Assembly: GCF_023856365.1 (NCBI RefSeq)
Contig: NC_064551.1
Span: 15,757,527 to 15,821,526, forward strand
Length of the DNA stretch: 64,000 nucleotides
Origin: Brienomyrus brachyistius
Lineage: Eukaryota; Chordata; Actinopteri; Osteoglossiformes; Mormyridae
Direction: 5' to 3'
Numbering within the stretch: the stretch's first letter is position 1; each line of letters starts with the position of its first letter. The notes beneath the pieces are model-generated. The model had not been told where the DNA came from, did not search any database, and saw only the letters and a program-made list of their open reading frames with translations. Made by a program: the position numbers and the translations under genes. This document shows positions 1 to 12,294 of the stretch, one piece after another.

Positions 1-4
1 CGGC

Positions 5-359
5 AAAATCAACATTTTAATCCTGCTGTTCCAATAACTTCAGACCTTCTCTATTTTGACTGATATAGCCTAGTAGATCAGGGGTGAATTCTGAGCACAA
101 TGTGATCTCTTATTTCACACCCAACTGCAGTCCTGAGCTTCAGTAGGAAATCTTACGGTCCATTTGTGCTAAATTCCTGTATCCAGCTAGAAAGTTTTAT
201 ATCTGGGAGAATTGTTGTCACTGTCACGTTTGTAAGAGTATTTCAAGGGATTTTGTAAGGTTTTCCACATAACTTAAAACGGGGGATCTTATCAGTCAAA
301 TCCCAGAAGGGCGTCACCAGCTGAAGTTTTTGGAACCGCAGGATTAAAATGTTTATTTT
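5..359. repeat. 355-bp hairpin-capable inverted-repeat element, present once per unit
   Basis: The 29-bp ends (5-33 and 331-359) are inverted copies with two mismatches. A second inner pair sits near 54-66 and 286-297, around TATCAGTCAAA. The element lies between the converging 3' ends of neighbouring 7SL pairs and recurs in all units, including the partial last unit (34049 to ~34403). It could be a fossil MITE or a structure that helps separate converging Pol III transcription units. I see no coding content. No target-site duplication is convincing because the flanks are also repeated. Confidence 0.6.
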
Positions 360-639
360 ACGGTTGTTTGTCCATAGGTGGCGATAACATAGCCGCAAAC
401 ATGAGGGGGAATCAGCACTAAATGGAGTTTTTACTGTTTAAATTATTCTAGCTAAAAGAAAATTATGAGGCAAATTTGTTTGATAATGTACACCAAAAAT
501 ATATATATGAGGTGATGTATATTCTGATGGTCATAGGGAGATTTCATATGCAGGTGAGTTTATATAAGCAGGGACGTTTTTCCGGCAGCATTGTAATGGG
601 CTACGCGGCCGTTTGAAGAGAGAGCTGCAGTAAGTGAAT

Positions 640-938
640 AAAAGGCGGGGTCCCGTCGTATTACTCAGGCTGCACCGTGGCGCCTATTCACGGGCGCGAT
701 CCCACTACCGAGCGGCACGGGGGCTTTGACCTGCTCCGTTTCCGACCTGGGCCGGTTCACCCCTCTTTAGGCGACCTGGTGGTCCCGAGCTCCCCCGGGA
801 GCACCATATCGATACTGAGCTTAGTGCGGACACCCGATCGGCATAGTCCGCTACGGCACAGAGCTCCTGAGCTCAAGCGGTCCGCCAGCCTCAGCCTCCC
901 GATAGCGTGGATTACAGGCGCGCGCCACCGCGCCCGGC
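640..938 (-). ncRNA. rn7sl: 7SL (SRP) RNA, leftward gene of unit 1
   Basis: 7SL is the RNA scaffold of the signal recognition particle, which pauses translation and targets secretory proteins to the ER. The full 299-nt gene is visible: the 5' Alu domain starts GCCGGGCGC and has the loop TGTAATCC; the S domain contains GGGTGTCCGCACTAAG, a GGAG tetraloop in helix 6 (SRP19-type) and the SRP54-binding loop sequence around GGAAACGGAGCAGG; the 3' Alu strand ends in a TTTT Pol III terminator at 640-643. It carries a private base in the segment before helix 6 (GCTCAGTATC, where other copies read GCTCGG). The 5' flank to the right of 938 lacks the CRE found at the rightward gene and shows no convincing TATA box at -25. 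It may therefore be weakly expressed or rely on internal Pol III boxes. It is ~97% identical to its partner. Confidence 0.95.
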
Positions 939-1597
939 GGAAGCGAACCGCAGCAAAGTTCTCTGTCTGCATAGAACCTCGTACTGTGTTTCCTACAGCT
1001 TCAGCTGAGATACAGATTTAAAAATATGTCGCCGAAGACCATATAAAGGCTTAGTCCTTAACGCTCAGAAACTGTGTGCTTTTGACATAAGGTTTACCTG
1101 CGTTGGGTTTATTTGTTATTCAGTTCAATCTCTTACTAGTCATCAGAGGTGGAAAGTAAAAATTCAGGCCAAAACTTTGTTTCAGCTAACCATCTGAGTA
1201 TAAAGAGTAACAATCAGAGAGTACGCAACCGGTTGTTTAGATCAAAATCTTGGTCTGGGTTTGTACTTTCTGACTTTGAACTTTCCACTTCTGCTGGTTG
1301 TGGCATCTTTTCCGATTGTAACTTTTGTTTGTAGAGAAGCTCTGCGAATTTAGGGTCCCTGTACTTCCTGAGGACCTTTTACAGGGACCCGAGTCCATCC
1401 AACCATCCGTGCATCTTCTATACCCAACTGTCCTGTGCAGCATAACAAGGGTCCGGTGCCCATCAAGGAAGCTATGGGCGTGAGGTAGGGAATAATCTAG
1501 GATGGGGCGTCAACCTATCGTGGGACACGCACACACAGACACACACACGCAGAGACACACAAACGCACAGACACGCACATTCCTTCAGGACCTAAGT

Positions 1598-1708
1598 CTG
1601 AGACAATCCCAGAGCTAAATACTCTGAGACCAAAGTGACGCTCCAATCCCATAGGAATCATTTGCTGCATCACACCGAGGCCGGTATTTAGCTCTGGGAT
1701 TGTCTCAG
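1598..1708. repeat. Perfect 25-bp inverted repeat (stem-loop) in the spacer
   Basis: Arms 1598-1622 and 1684-1708 are perfect inverted copies (CTGAGACAATCCCAGAGCTA and onward), separated by 61 bp. The element recurs in every unit. In unit 2 the right arm is interrupted by a 4-bp insertion (near 4534). It sits near the midpoint between the divergent 7SL genes. Confidence 0.85.
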
Positions 1709-2458
1709 TGCCCATTTTACCAAAAATTTTACAGTGATATAATGCGAGGTACCAATAGCTTCTGGGGTAGTCTCTAGACCCCTCGCGACCTTGAATAGGA
1801 CAAGCAGTCTCTGAAAAACGATGGCTGGATAATGGGAGATAGTGAATGGCGTGTAATAGAGATGTACAGTGTGAAGTCGGGACCTTCACATTACAGGGCA
1901 GAGATGTATGTGCTGAGCCAGTCAGAAGCAGGGGGGACATCATGCCTCAGGAACAACTTCATTGTTGAATTTCATTTATGGCTCTCAGGTGTAGAATGTG
2001 TGTGTGTGAATGGTATGTGTGTGCGCGCCATGATGCTCTGGCACCCTCTCCTGGGATATTCCTTGCTTTGCGCCTATAGCTTCTGGAGTTGGTTCCGGAC
2101 CCCCCGTGTACCTACATCGGACAAGAAAGTATAGAAATTGGAAAGACGGATGGATTCTTAGGTCCAGGTAGGTCCTCTAACATGTACACGACCCTGAAAT
2201 CACACTGCTTATCTACAAAGAAAACTTAGTTTCGGAAAAGATGGCACAGTATAAACTGGAACTGAATAACAAATGAATACAAAGCTCTCAACGGAACCTT
2301 GTGGCAGTTTAAAAGGGGGGAAAGCAGGCAGTTTCTGAACTTTATCAAATATCCCTTTTTACATGGCTGATCCTGCTCTTTTTCTATCCGAATCAAGCAG
2401 GCACCTCTACGCGCTCTCAGGCGCTACCACAAGAGGGCGCGCACGCCTCGCTTCAGCC

Positions 2459-2466
2459 TGACGTCA
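2459..2466 (+). promoter_or_regulatory. CRE/ATF site TGACGTCA upstream of the rightward 7SL gene
   Basis: A perfect palindromic CRE lies at -52 to -45 relative to the 7SL start, close to where the ATF/CRE element that stimulates Pol III transcription lies in the mammalian 7SL promoter (established knowledge). Equivalent sites are at 5303, 8141, 10978, 13815, 16652, 19489, 22326, 25163, 27998, 30833 and 33668 (first base). The leftward genes have no counterpart. Confidence 0.85.
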
Positions 2467-2510
2467 CCGCCCGGTAACGCTGATCAGCCCGAAAAGCCGC
2501 TTCTGCTTTC

Positions 2511-2809
2511 GCCGGGCGCAGTGGCGCGCGCCTGTAATCCACGCTACCGGGAGGCTGAGGCTGGCGGACCGCTTGAGCTCAGGAGCTCTGTGCCGTAGCG
2601 GACTATGCCGATCGGGTGTCCGCACTAAGCTCGGTATCGATATGGTGCACCCGGGGGAGCTCGGGACCACCAGGTCGCCTAAAGAGGGGTGAACCGGCCC
2701 AGGTCGGAAACGGAGCAGGTCAAAGCCCCCGTGCCGCTCGGTAGTGGGATCGCGCCCGTGAATAGGCGCTGCGGTGCAACCTGAGTAATACGACGGGACC
2801 CCGCCTTTT
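2511..2809 (+). ncRNA. rn7sl: 7SL (SRP) RNA, rightward gene of unit 1
   Basis: Full-length copy: Alu-domain start GCCGGGCGCAGTGG, S-domain motif GGTCGGAAACGGAGCAGGTC at 2702-2721 (SRP54 site) and TTTT terminator at 2806-2809. The 31 bp after the terminator (2810-2840) are shared in inverted form with the 3' flank of the leftward gene (609-639), so the pair arose by DNA duplication rather than retroposition. Residue 139 is A (2649), where leftward genes carry T; this would lose one base pair in helix 6. The CRE at -52 makes this the better-supported transcription unit of the pair. Confidence 0.97.
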
Positions 2810-3476
2810 ATTCACTTGCTGCATCTCTCTCTTCAAACGGCAAAATCAACATTTTAATCCTGCTGTTCCAATAACTTCAGACCTTCTCTATTTTGACTGA
2901 TATAGCCTAGTAGATCAGGGGTGAATTCTGAGCACAATGTGATCTCTTATTTCACACCCAACTGCAGTCCTGAGCTTCAGTAGGAAATCTTACGGTCCAT
3001 TTGTGCTAAATTCCTGTATCCAGCTAGAAAGTTTTATATCTGGGAGAATTGTTGTCACTGTCACGTTTGTAAGAGTATTTCAAGGGATTTTGTAAGGTTT
3101 TCCACATAACTTAAAACGGGGGATCTTATCAGTCAAATCCCAGAAGGGCGTCACCAGCTGAAGTTTTTGGAACCGCAGGATTAAAATGTTTATTTTACGG
3201 TTGTTTGTCCATAGGTGGCGATAACATAGCCGCAAACATGAGGGGGAATCAGCACTAAATGGAGTTTTTACTGTTTAAATTATTCTAGCTAAAAGAAAAT
3301 TATGAGGCAAATTTGTTTGATAATGTACACCAAAAATATATATATGAGGTGATGTATATTCTGATGGTCATAGGGAGATTTCATATGCAGGTGAGTTTAT
3401 ATAAGCAGGGACGTTTTTCCGGCAGCATTGTAATGGGCTACGCGGCCGTTTGAAGAGAGAGCTGCAGTAAGTGAAT

Positions 3477-3775
3477 AAAAGGCGGGGTCCCGTCGTATTA
3501 CTCAGGCTGCACCGTGGTGCCTATTCACGGGCGCGATCCCACTACCGAGCGGCACGGGGGCTTTGACCTGCTCCGTTTCCGACCTGGGCCGGTTCACCCC
3601 TCTTTAGGCGACCTGGTGGTCCCGAGCTCCCCCGGGAGCACCATATCGATACCGAGCTTAGTGCGGACACCCGATCGGCATAGTCCGCTACGGCACAGAG
3701 CTCCTGAGCTCAAGCGGTCCGCCAGCCTCAGCCTCCCGATAGCGTGGATTACAGGCGCGCGCCACCGCGCCCGGC
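3477..3775 (-). ncRNA. rn7sl: 7SL RNA, leftward gene of unit 2
   Basis: Intact, with terminator TTTT (read on minus) at 3477-3480. It has a private substitution near its 3' end (top strand GTGGTGCC at ~3514 instead of GTGGCGCC). Confidence 0.95.
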
Positions 3776-5354
3776 GGAAGCGAACCGCAGCAAAGTTCTC
3801 TGTCTGCATAGAACCTCGTACTGTGTTTCCTACAGCTTCAGCTGAGATACAGATTTAAAAATATGTCGCCGAAGACCATATAAAGGCTTAGTCCTTAACG
3901 CTCAGAAACTGTGTGCTTTTGACATAAGGTTTACCTGCGTTGGGTTTATTTGTTATTCAGTTCAATCTCTTACTAGTCATCAGAGGTGGAAAGTAAAAAT
4001 TCAGGCCAAAACTTTGTTTCAGCTAACCATCTGAGTATAAAGAGTAACAATCAGAGAGTACGCAACCGGTTGTTTAGATCAAAATCTTGGTCTGGGTTTG
4101 TACTTTCTGACTTTGAACTTTCCACTTCTGCTGGTTGTGGCATCTTTTCCGATTGTAACTTTTGTTTGTAGAGAAGCTCTGCGAATTTAGGGTCCCTGTA
4201 CTTCCTGAGGACCTTTTACAGGGACCCGAGTCCATCCAACCATCCGTGCATCTTCTATACCCAACTGTCCTGTGCAGCATAACAAGGGTCCGGTGCCCAT
4301 CAAGGAAGCTATGGGCGTGAGGTAGGGAATAATCTAGGATGGGGCGTCAACCTATCGTGGGACACGCACACACAGACACACACACGCAGAGACACACAAA
4401 CGCACAGACACGCACATTCCTTCAGGACCTAAGTCTGAGACAATCCCAGAGCTAAATACTCTGAGACCAAAGTGACGCTCCAATCCCATAGGAATCATTT
4501 GCTGCATCACACCGAGGCCGGTATTTAGCTCTGCATGGGATTGTCTCAGTGCCCATTTTACCAAAAATTTTACAGTGATATAATGCGAGGTACCAATAGC
4601 TTCTGGGGTAGTCTCTAGACCCCTCGCGACCTTGAATAGGACAAGCAGTCTCTGAAAAACGATGGCTGGATAATGGGAGATAGTGAATGGCGTGTAATAG
4701 AGATGTACAGTGTGAAGTCGGGACCTTCACATCATTACAGGGCAGAGATGTATGTGCTGAGCCAGTCAGAAACAGGGGGGACATCATGCCTCAGGAACAA
4801 CTTCATTGTTGAATTTCATTTATGGCTCTCAGGTGTAGAATGTGTGTGTGTGAATGGTATGTGTGTGCGCGCCATGATGCTCTGGCACCCTCTCCTGGGA
4901 TATTCCTTGCTTTGCGCCTATAGCTTCTGGAGTTGGTTCCGGACCCCCCGTGTACCTACATCGGACAAGAAAGTATAGAAATTGGAAAGACGGATGGATT
5001 CTTAGGTCCAGGTAGGTCCTCTAACATGTACACGACCCTGAAATCACACTGCTTATCTACAAAGAAAACTTAGTTTCGGAAAAGATGGCACAGTATAAAC
5101 TGGAACTGAATAACAAATGAATACAAAGCTCTCAACGGAACCTTGTGGCAGTTTAAAAGGGGGGAAAGCAGGCAGTTTCTGAACTTTATCAAATATCCCT
5201 TTTTACATGGCTGATCCTGCTCTTTTTCTATCCGAATCAAGCAGGCACCTCTACGCGCTCTCAGGCGCTACCACAAGAGGGCGCGCACGCCTCGCTTCAG
5301 CCTGACGTCACCGCCCGGTAACGCTGATCAGCCCGAAAAGCCGCTTCTGCTTTC

Positions 5355-5653
5355 GCCGGGCGCAGTGGCGCGCGCCTGTAATCCACGCTACCGGGAGGCT
5401 GAGGCTGGCGGACCGCTTGAGCTCAGGAGCTCTGTGCCGTAGCGGACTATGCCGATCGGGTGTCCGCACTAAGCTCGGTATCGATATGGTGCACCCGGGG
5501 GAGCTCGGGACCACCAGGTCGCCTAAAGAGGGGTGAACCGGCCCAGGTCGGAAACGGAGCAGGTCAAAGCCCCCGTGCCGCTCGGTAGTGGGATCGCGCC
5601 CGTGAATAGGCGCTGCGGTGCAACCTGAGTAATACGACGGGACCCCGCCTTTT
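5355..5653 (+). ncRNA. rn7sl: 7SL RNA, rightward gene of unit 2
   Basis: Intact copy with residue 139 = A. CRE at 5303-5310 and terminator at 5650-5653. The upstream spacer of this unit is 7 bp longer than the standard (CAT insertion near 4732 and GCAT insertion near 4534). Confidence 0.96.
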
Positions 5654-6320
5654 ATTCACTTGCTGCATCTCTCTCTTCAAACGGCAAAATCAACATTTTA
5701 ATCCTGCTGTTCCAATAACTTCAGACCTTCTCTATTTTGACTGATATAGCCTAGTAGATCAGGGGTGAATTCTGAGCACAATGTGATCTCTTATTTCACA
5801 CCCAACTGCAGTCCTGAGCTTCAGTAGGAAATCTTACGGTCCATTTGTGCTAAATTCCTGTATCCAGCTAGAAAGTTTTATATCTGGGAGAATTGTTGTC
5901 ACTGTCACGTTTGTAAGAGTATTTCAAGGGATTTTGTAAGGTTTTCCACATAACTTAAAACGGGGGATCTTATCAGTCAAATCCCAGAAGGGCGTCACCA
6001 GCTGAAGTTTTTGGAACCGCAGGATTAAAATGTTTATTTTACGGTTGTTTGTCCATAGGTGGCGATAACATAGCCGCAAACATGAGGGGGAATCAGCACT
6101 AAATGGAGTTTTTACTGTTTAAATTATTCTAGCTAAAAGAAAATTATGAGGCAAATTTGTTTGATAATGTACACCAAAAATATATATATGAGGTGATGTA
6201 TATTCTGATGGTCATAGGGAGATTTCATATGCAGGTGAGTTTATATAAGCAGGGACGTTTTTCCGGCAGCATTGTAATGGGCTACGCGGCCGTTTGAAGA
6301 GAGAGCTGCAGTAAGTGAAT

Positions 6321-6619
6321 AAAAGGCGGGGTCCCGTCGTATTACTCAGGCTGCACCGTGGCGCCTATTCACGGGCGCGATCCCACTACCGAGCGGCACG
6401 GGGGCTTTGACCTGCTCCGTTTCCGACCTGGGCCGGTTCACCCCTCTTTAGGCGACCTGGTGGTCCCGAGCTCCCCCGGGAGCACCATATCGATACCGAG
6501 CTTAGTGCGGACACCCGATCGGCATAGTCCGCTACGGCACAGAGCTCCTGAGCTCAAGCGGTCCGCCAGCCTCAGCCTCCCGATAGCGTGGATTACAGGC
6601 GCGCGCCACCGCGCCCGGC
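6321..6619 (-). ncRNA. rn7sl: 7SL RNA, leftward gene of unit 3
   Basis: Matches the leftward-gene consensus of the array by eye. Terminator at 6321-6324. Confidence 0.95.
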
Positions 6620-8192
6620 GGAAGCGAACCGCAGCAAAGTTCTCTGTCTGCATAGAACCTCGTACTGTGTTTCCTACAGCTTCAGCTGAGATACAGATTT
6701 AAAAATATGTCGCCGAAGACCATATAAAGGCTTAGTCCTTAACGCTCAGAAACTGTGTGCTTTTGACATAAGGTTTACCTGCGTTGGGTTTATTTGTTAT
6801 TCAGTTCAATCTCTTACTAGTCATCAGAGGTGGAAAGTAAAAATTCAGGCCAAAACTTTGTTTCAGCTAACCATCTGAGTATAAAGAGTAACAATCAGAG
6901 AGTACGCAACCGGTTGTTTAGATCAAAATCTTGGTCTGGGTTTGTACTTTCTGACTTTGAACTTTCCACTTCTGCTGGTTGTGGCATCTTTTCCGATTGT
7001 AACTTTTGTTTGTAGAGAAGCTCTGCGAATTTAGGGTCCCTGTACTTCCTGAGGACCTTTTACAGGGACCCGAGTCCATCCAACCATCCGTGCATCTTCT
7101 ATACCCAACTGTCCTGTGCAGCATAACAAGGGTCCGGTGCCCATCAAGGAAGCTATGGGCGTGAGGTAGGGAATAATCTAGGATGGGGCGTCAACCTATC
7201 GTGGGACACGCACACACAGACACACACACGCAGAGACACACAAACGCACAGACACGCACATTCCTTCAGGACCTAAGTCTGAGACAATCCCAGAGCTAAA
7301 TACTCTGAGACCAAAGTGACGCTCCAATCCCATAGGAATCATTTGCTGCATCACACCGAGGCCGGTATTTAGCTCTGGGATTGTCTCAGTGCCCATTTTA
7401 CCAAAAATTTTACAGTGATATAATGCGAGGGTACCAATAGCTTCTGGGGTAGTCTCTAGACCCCTCGCGACCTTGAATAGGACAAGCAGTCTCTGAAAAA
7501 CGATGGCTGGATAATGGGAGATAGTGAATGGCGTGTAATAGAGATGTACAGTGTGAAGTCGGGACCTTCACATTACAGGGCAGAGATGTATGTGCTGAGC
7601 CAGTCAGAAACAGGGGGGACATCATGCCTCAGGAACAACTTCATTGTTGAATTTCATTTATGGCTCTCAGGTGTAGAATGTGTGTGTGTGAATGGTATGT
7701 GTGTGCGCGCCATGATGCTCTGGCACCCTCTCCTGGGATATTCCTTGCTTTGCGCCTATAGCTTCTGGAGTTGGTTCCGGACCCCCCGTGTACCTACATC
7801 GGACAAGAAAGTATAGAAATTGGAAAGACGGATGGATTCTTAGGTCCAGGTAGGTCCTCTAACATGTACACGACCCTGAAATCACACTGCTTATCTACAA
7901 AGAAAACTTAGTTTCGGAAAAGATGGCACAGTATAAACTGGAACTGAATAACAAATGAATACAAAGCTCTCAACGGAACCTTGTGGCAGTTTAAAAGGGG
8001 GGAAAGCAGGCAGTTTCTGAACTTTATCAAATATCCCTTTTTACATGGCTGATCCTGCTCTTTTTCTATCCGAATCAAGCAGGCACCTCTACGCGCTCTC
8101 AGGCGCTACCACAAGAGGGCGCGCACGCCTCGCTTCAGCCTGACGTCACCGCCCGGTAACGCTGATCAGCCCGAAAAGCCGCTTCTGCTTTC

Positions 8193-8491
8193 GCCGGGCG
8201 CAGTGGCGCGCGCCTGTAATCCACGCTACCGGGAGGCTGAGGCTGGCGGACCGCTTGAGCTCAGGAGCTCTGTGCCGTAGCGGACTATGCCGATCGGGTG
8301 TCCGCACTAAGCTCGGTATCGATATGGTGCACCCGGGGGAGCTCGGGACCACCAGGTCGCCTAAAGAGGGGTGAACCGGCCCAGGTCGGAAACGGAGCAG
8401 GTCAAAGCCCCCGTGCCGCTCGGTAGTGGGATCGCGCCCGTGAATAGGCGCTGCGGTGCAACCTGAGTAATACGACGGGACCCCGCCTTTT
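8193..8491 (+). ncRNA. rn7sl: 7SL RNA, rightward gene of unit 3
   Basis: Residue 139 = A and CRE at 8141-8148. This unit's spacer has one extra G (GAGGGTACC near 7430). Confidence 0.96.
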
Positions 8492-9158
8492 ATTCACTTG
8501 CTGCATCTCTCTCTTCAAACGGCAAAATCAACATTTTAATCCTGCTGTTCCAATAACTTCAGACCTTCTCTATTTTGACTGATATAGCCTAGTAGATCAG
8601 GGGTGAATTCTGAGCACAATGTGATCTCTTATTTCACACCCAACTGCAGTCCTGAGCTTCAGTAGGAAATCTTACGGTCCATTTGTGCTAAATTCCTGTA
8701 TCCAGCTAGAAAGTTTTATATCTGGGAGAATTGTTGTCACTGTCACGTTTGTAAGAGTATTTCAAGGGATTTTGTAAGGTTTTCCACATAACTTAAAACG
8801 GGGGATCTTATCAGTCAAATCCCAGAAGGGCGTCACCAGCTGAAGTTTTTGGAACCGCAGGATTAAAATGTTTATTTTACGGTTGTTTGTCCATAGGTGG
8901 CGATAACATAGCCGCAAACATGAGGGGGAATCAGCACTAAATGGAGTTTTTACTGTTTAAATTATTCTAGCTAAAAGAAAATTATGAGGCAAATTTGTTT
9001 GATAATGTACACCAAAAATATATATATGAGGTGATGTATATTCTGATGGTCATAGGGAGATTTCATATGCAGGTGAGTTTATATAAGCAGGGACGTTTTT
9101 CCGGCAGCATTGTAATGGGCTACGCGGCCGTTTGAAGAGAGAGCTGCAGTAAGTGAAT

Positions 9159-9457
9159 AAAAGGCGGGGTCCCGTCGTATTACTCAGGCTGCACCGTGGC
9201 GCCTATTCACGGGCGCGATCCCACTACCGAGCGGCACGGGGGCTTTGACCTGCTCCGTTTCCGACCTGGGCCGGTTCACCCCTCTTTAGGCGACCTGGTG
9301 GTCCCGAGCTCCCCCGGGAGCACCATATCGATACCGAGCTTAGTGCGGACACCCGATCGGCATAGTCCGCTACGGCACAGAGCTCCTGAGCTCAAGCGGT
9401 CCGCCAGCCTCAGCCTCCCGATAGCGTGGATTACAGGCGCGCGCCACCGCGCCCGGC
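9159..9457 (-). ncRNA. rn7sl: 7SL RNA, leftward gene of unit 4
   Basis: Leftward consensus; no private change seen. Confidence 0.95.
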
Positions 9458-11029
9458 GGAAGCGAACCGCAGCAAAGTTCTCTGTCTGCATAGAACCTCG
9501 TACTGTGTTTCCTACAGCTTCAGCTGAGATACAGATTTAAAAATATGTCGCCGAAGACCATATAAAGGCTTAGTCCTTAACGCTCAGAAACTGTGTGCTT
9601 TTGACATAAGGTTTACCTGCGTTGGGTTTATTTGTTATTCAGTTCAATCTCTTACTAGTCATCAGAGGTGGAAAGTAAAAATTCAGGCCAAAACTTTGTT
9701 TCAGCTAACCATCTGAGTATAAAGAGTAACAATCAGAGAGTACGCAACCGGTTGTTTAGATCAAAATCTTGGTCTGGGTTTGTACTTTCTGACTTTGAAC
9801 TTTCCACTTCTGCTGGTTGTGGCATCTTTTCCGATTGTAACTTTTGTTTGTAGAGAAGCTCTGCGAATTTAGGGTCCCTGTACTTCCTGAGGACCTTTTA
9901 CAGGGACCCGAGTCCATCCAACCATCCGTGCATCTTCTATACCCAACTGTCCTGTGCAGCATAACAAGGGTCCGGTGCCCATCAAGGAAGCTATGGGCGT
10001 GAGGTAGGGAATAATCTAGGATGGGGCGTCAACCTATCGTGGGACACGCACACACAGACACACACACGCAGAGACACACAAACGCACAGACACGCACATT
10101 CCTTCAGGACCTAAGTCTGAGACAATCCCAGAGCTAAATACTCTGAGACCAAAGTGACGCTCCAATCCCATAGGAATCATTTGCTGCATCACACCGAGGC
10201 CGGTATTTAGCTCTGGGATTGTCTCAGTGCCCATTTTACCAAAAATTTTACAGTGATATAATGCGAGGTACCAATAGCTTCTGGGGTAGTCTCTAGACCC
10301 CTCGCGACCTTGAATAGGACAAGCAGTCTCTGAAAAACGATGGCTGGATAATGGGAGATAGTGAATGGCGTGTAATAGAGATGTACAGTGTGAAGTCGGG
10401 ACCTTCACATTACAGGGCAGAGATGTATGTGCTGAGCCAGTCAGAAACAGGGGGGACATCATGCCTCAGGAACAACTTCATTGTTGAATTTCATTTATGG
10501 CTCTCAGGTGTAGAATGTGTGTGTGTGAATGGTATGTGTGTGCGCGCCATGATGCTCTGGCACCCTCTCCTGGGATATTCCTTGCTTTGCGCCTATAGCT
10601 TCTGGAGTTGGTTCCGGACCCCCCGTGTACCTACATCGGACAAGAAAGTATAGAAATTGGAAAGACGGATGGATTCTTAGGTCCAGGTAGGTCCTCTAAC
10701 ATGTACACGACCCTGAAATCACACTGCTTATCTACAAAGAAAACTTAGTTTCGGAAAAGATGGCACAGTATAAACTGGAACTGAATAACAAATGAATACA
10801 AAGCTCTCAACGGAACCTTGTGGCAGTTTAAAAGGGGGGAAAGCAGGCAGTTTCTGAACTTTATCAAATATCCCTTTTTACATGGCTGATCCTGCTCTTT
10901 TTCTATCCGAATCAAGCAGGCACCTCTACGCGCTCTCAGGCGCTACCACAAGAGGGCGCGCACGCCTCGCTTCAGCCTGACGTCACCGCCCGGTAACGCT
11001 GATCAGCCCGAAAAGCCGCTTCTGCTTTC

Positions 11030-11328
11030 GCCGGGCGCAGTGGCGCGCGCCTGTAATCCACGCTACCGGGAGGCTGAGGCTGGCGGACCGCTTGAGCTCA
11101 GGAGCTCTGTGCCGTAGCGGACTATGCCGATCGGGTGTCCGCACTAAGCTCGGTATCGATATGGTGCCCCCGGGGGAGCTCGGGACCACCAGGTCGCCTA
11201 AAGAGGGGTGAACCGGCCCAGGTCGGAAACGGAGCAGGTCAAAGCCCCCGTGCCGCTCGGTAGTGGGATCGCGCCCGTGAATAGGCGCTGCGGTGCAACC
11301 TGAGTAATACGACGGGACCCCGCCTTTT
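11030..11328 (+). ncRNA. rn7sl: 7SL RNA, rightward gene of unit 4
   Basis: Residue 139 = C (11168), a variant shared only with unit 6. It marks a two-unit duplication. CRE at 10978-10985. Confidence 0.96.
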
Positions 11329-11995
11329 ATTCACTTGCTGCATCTCTCTCTTCAAACGGCAAAATCAACATTTTAATCCTGCTGTTCCAATAACTTCAGA
11401 CCTTCTCTATTTTGACTGATATAGCCTAGTAGATCAGGGGTGAATTCTGAGCACAATGTGATCTCTTATTTCACACCCAACTGCAGTCCTGAGCTTCAGT
11501 AGGAAATCTTACGGTCCATTTGTGCTAAATTCCTGTATCCAGCTAGAAAGTTTTATATCTGGGAGAATTGTTGTCACTGTCACGTTTGTAAGAGTATTTC
11601 AAGGGATTTTGTAAGGTTTTCCACATAACTTAAAACGGGGGATCTTATCAGTCAAATCCCAGAAGGGCGTCACCAGCTGAAGTTTTTGGAACCGCAGGAT
11701 TAAAATGTTTATTTTACGGTTGTTTGTCCATAGGTGGCGATAACATAGCCGCAAACATGAGGGGGAATCAGCACTAAATGGAGTTTTTACTGTTTAAATT
11801 ATTCTAGCTAAAAGAAAATTATGAGGCAAATTTGTTTGATAATGTACACCAAAAATATATATATGAGGTGATGTATATTCTGATGGTCATAGGGAGATTT
11901 CATATGCAGGTGAGTTTATATAAGCAGGGACGTTTTTCCGGCAGCATTGTAATGGGCTACGCGGCCGTTTGAAGAGAGAGCTGCAGTAAGTGAAT

Positions 11996-12294
11996 AAAAG
12001 GCGGGGTCCCGTCGTATTACTCAGGCTGCACCGTGGCGCCTATTCACGGGCGCGATCCCACTACCGAGCGGCACGGGGGCTTTGACCTGCTCCGTTTCCG
12101 ACCTGGGCCGGTTCACCCCTCTTTAGGCGACCTGGTGGTCCCGAGCTCCCCCGGGAGCACCATATCGATACCGAGCTTAGTGCGGACACCCGATCGGCAT
12201 AGTCCGCTACGGCACAGAGCTCCTGAGCTCAAGCGGTCCGCCAGCCTCAGCCTCCCGATAGCGTGGATTACAGGCGCGCGCCACCGCGCCCGGC
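11996..12294 (-). ncRNA. rn7sl: 7SL RNA, leftward gene of unit 5
   Basis: Leftward consensus. The unit spacer has AATAATATAGG near 12848, shared only with unit 7. Confidence 0.95.

Larger units (their letters stand above)
939..2510. repeat. Decayed inverted-duplication spacer between the paired 7SL genes (unit 1)
   Basis: Both halves of the spacer carry the same landmarks in opposite orientation. A CTCAGAAACTG block at ~1063-1083 pairs with ~2321-2340. An ATTTGTTATTCAGTTC block at ~1110-1126 pairs with ~2258-2274. A block with GGCATCTTTTCCGA at ~1299-1380 pairs with ~2165-2246. L2-type LINE tail remnants lie at ~1391-1575 (minus) and ~1998-2153 (plus). Similarity is patchy with large indels, far lower than between the two 7SL genes. 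I see no coding potential. An AC-rich stretch lies at 1530-1580. Confidence 0.75.

Noticed and set aside
677..1021. Recurrent 114-aa open frame in every unit
   Set aside because: It is the antisense of the leftward 7SL gene and its flank. The frame persists only because the RNA sequence is conserved.
1515..1943. Recurrent 142-aa minus-strand frame (and 100-aa plus frame) in the spacer
   Set aside because: It is disrupted by indels in units 2 and 3, crosses L2 debris, AC repeats and a hairpin, and has no domain.
2511..2809. Alu-like sequence suggesting primate contamination
   Set aside because: The copies contain the complete 7SL S domain, are embedded in fish repeats and differ from human 7SL at many sites. 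The resemblance is because Alu derives from 7SL.
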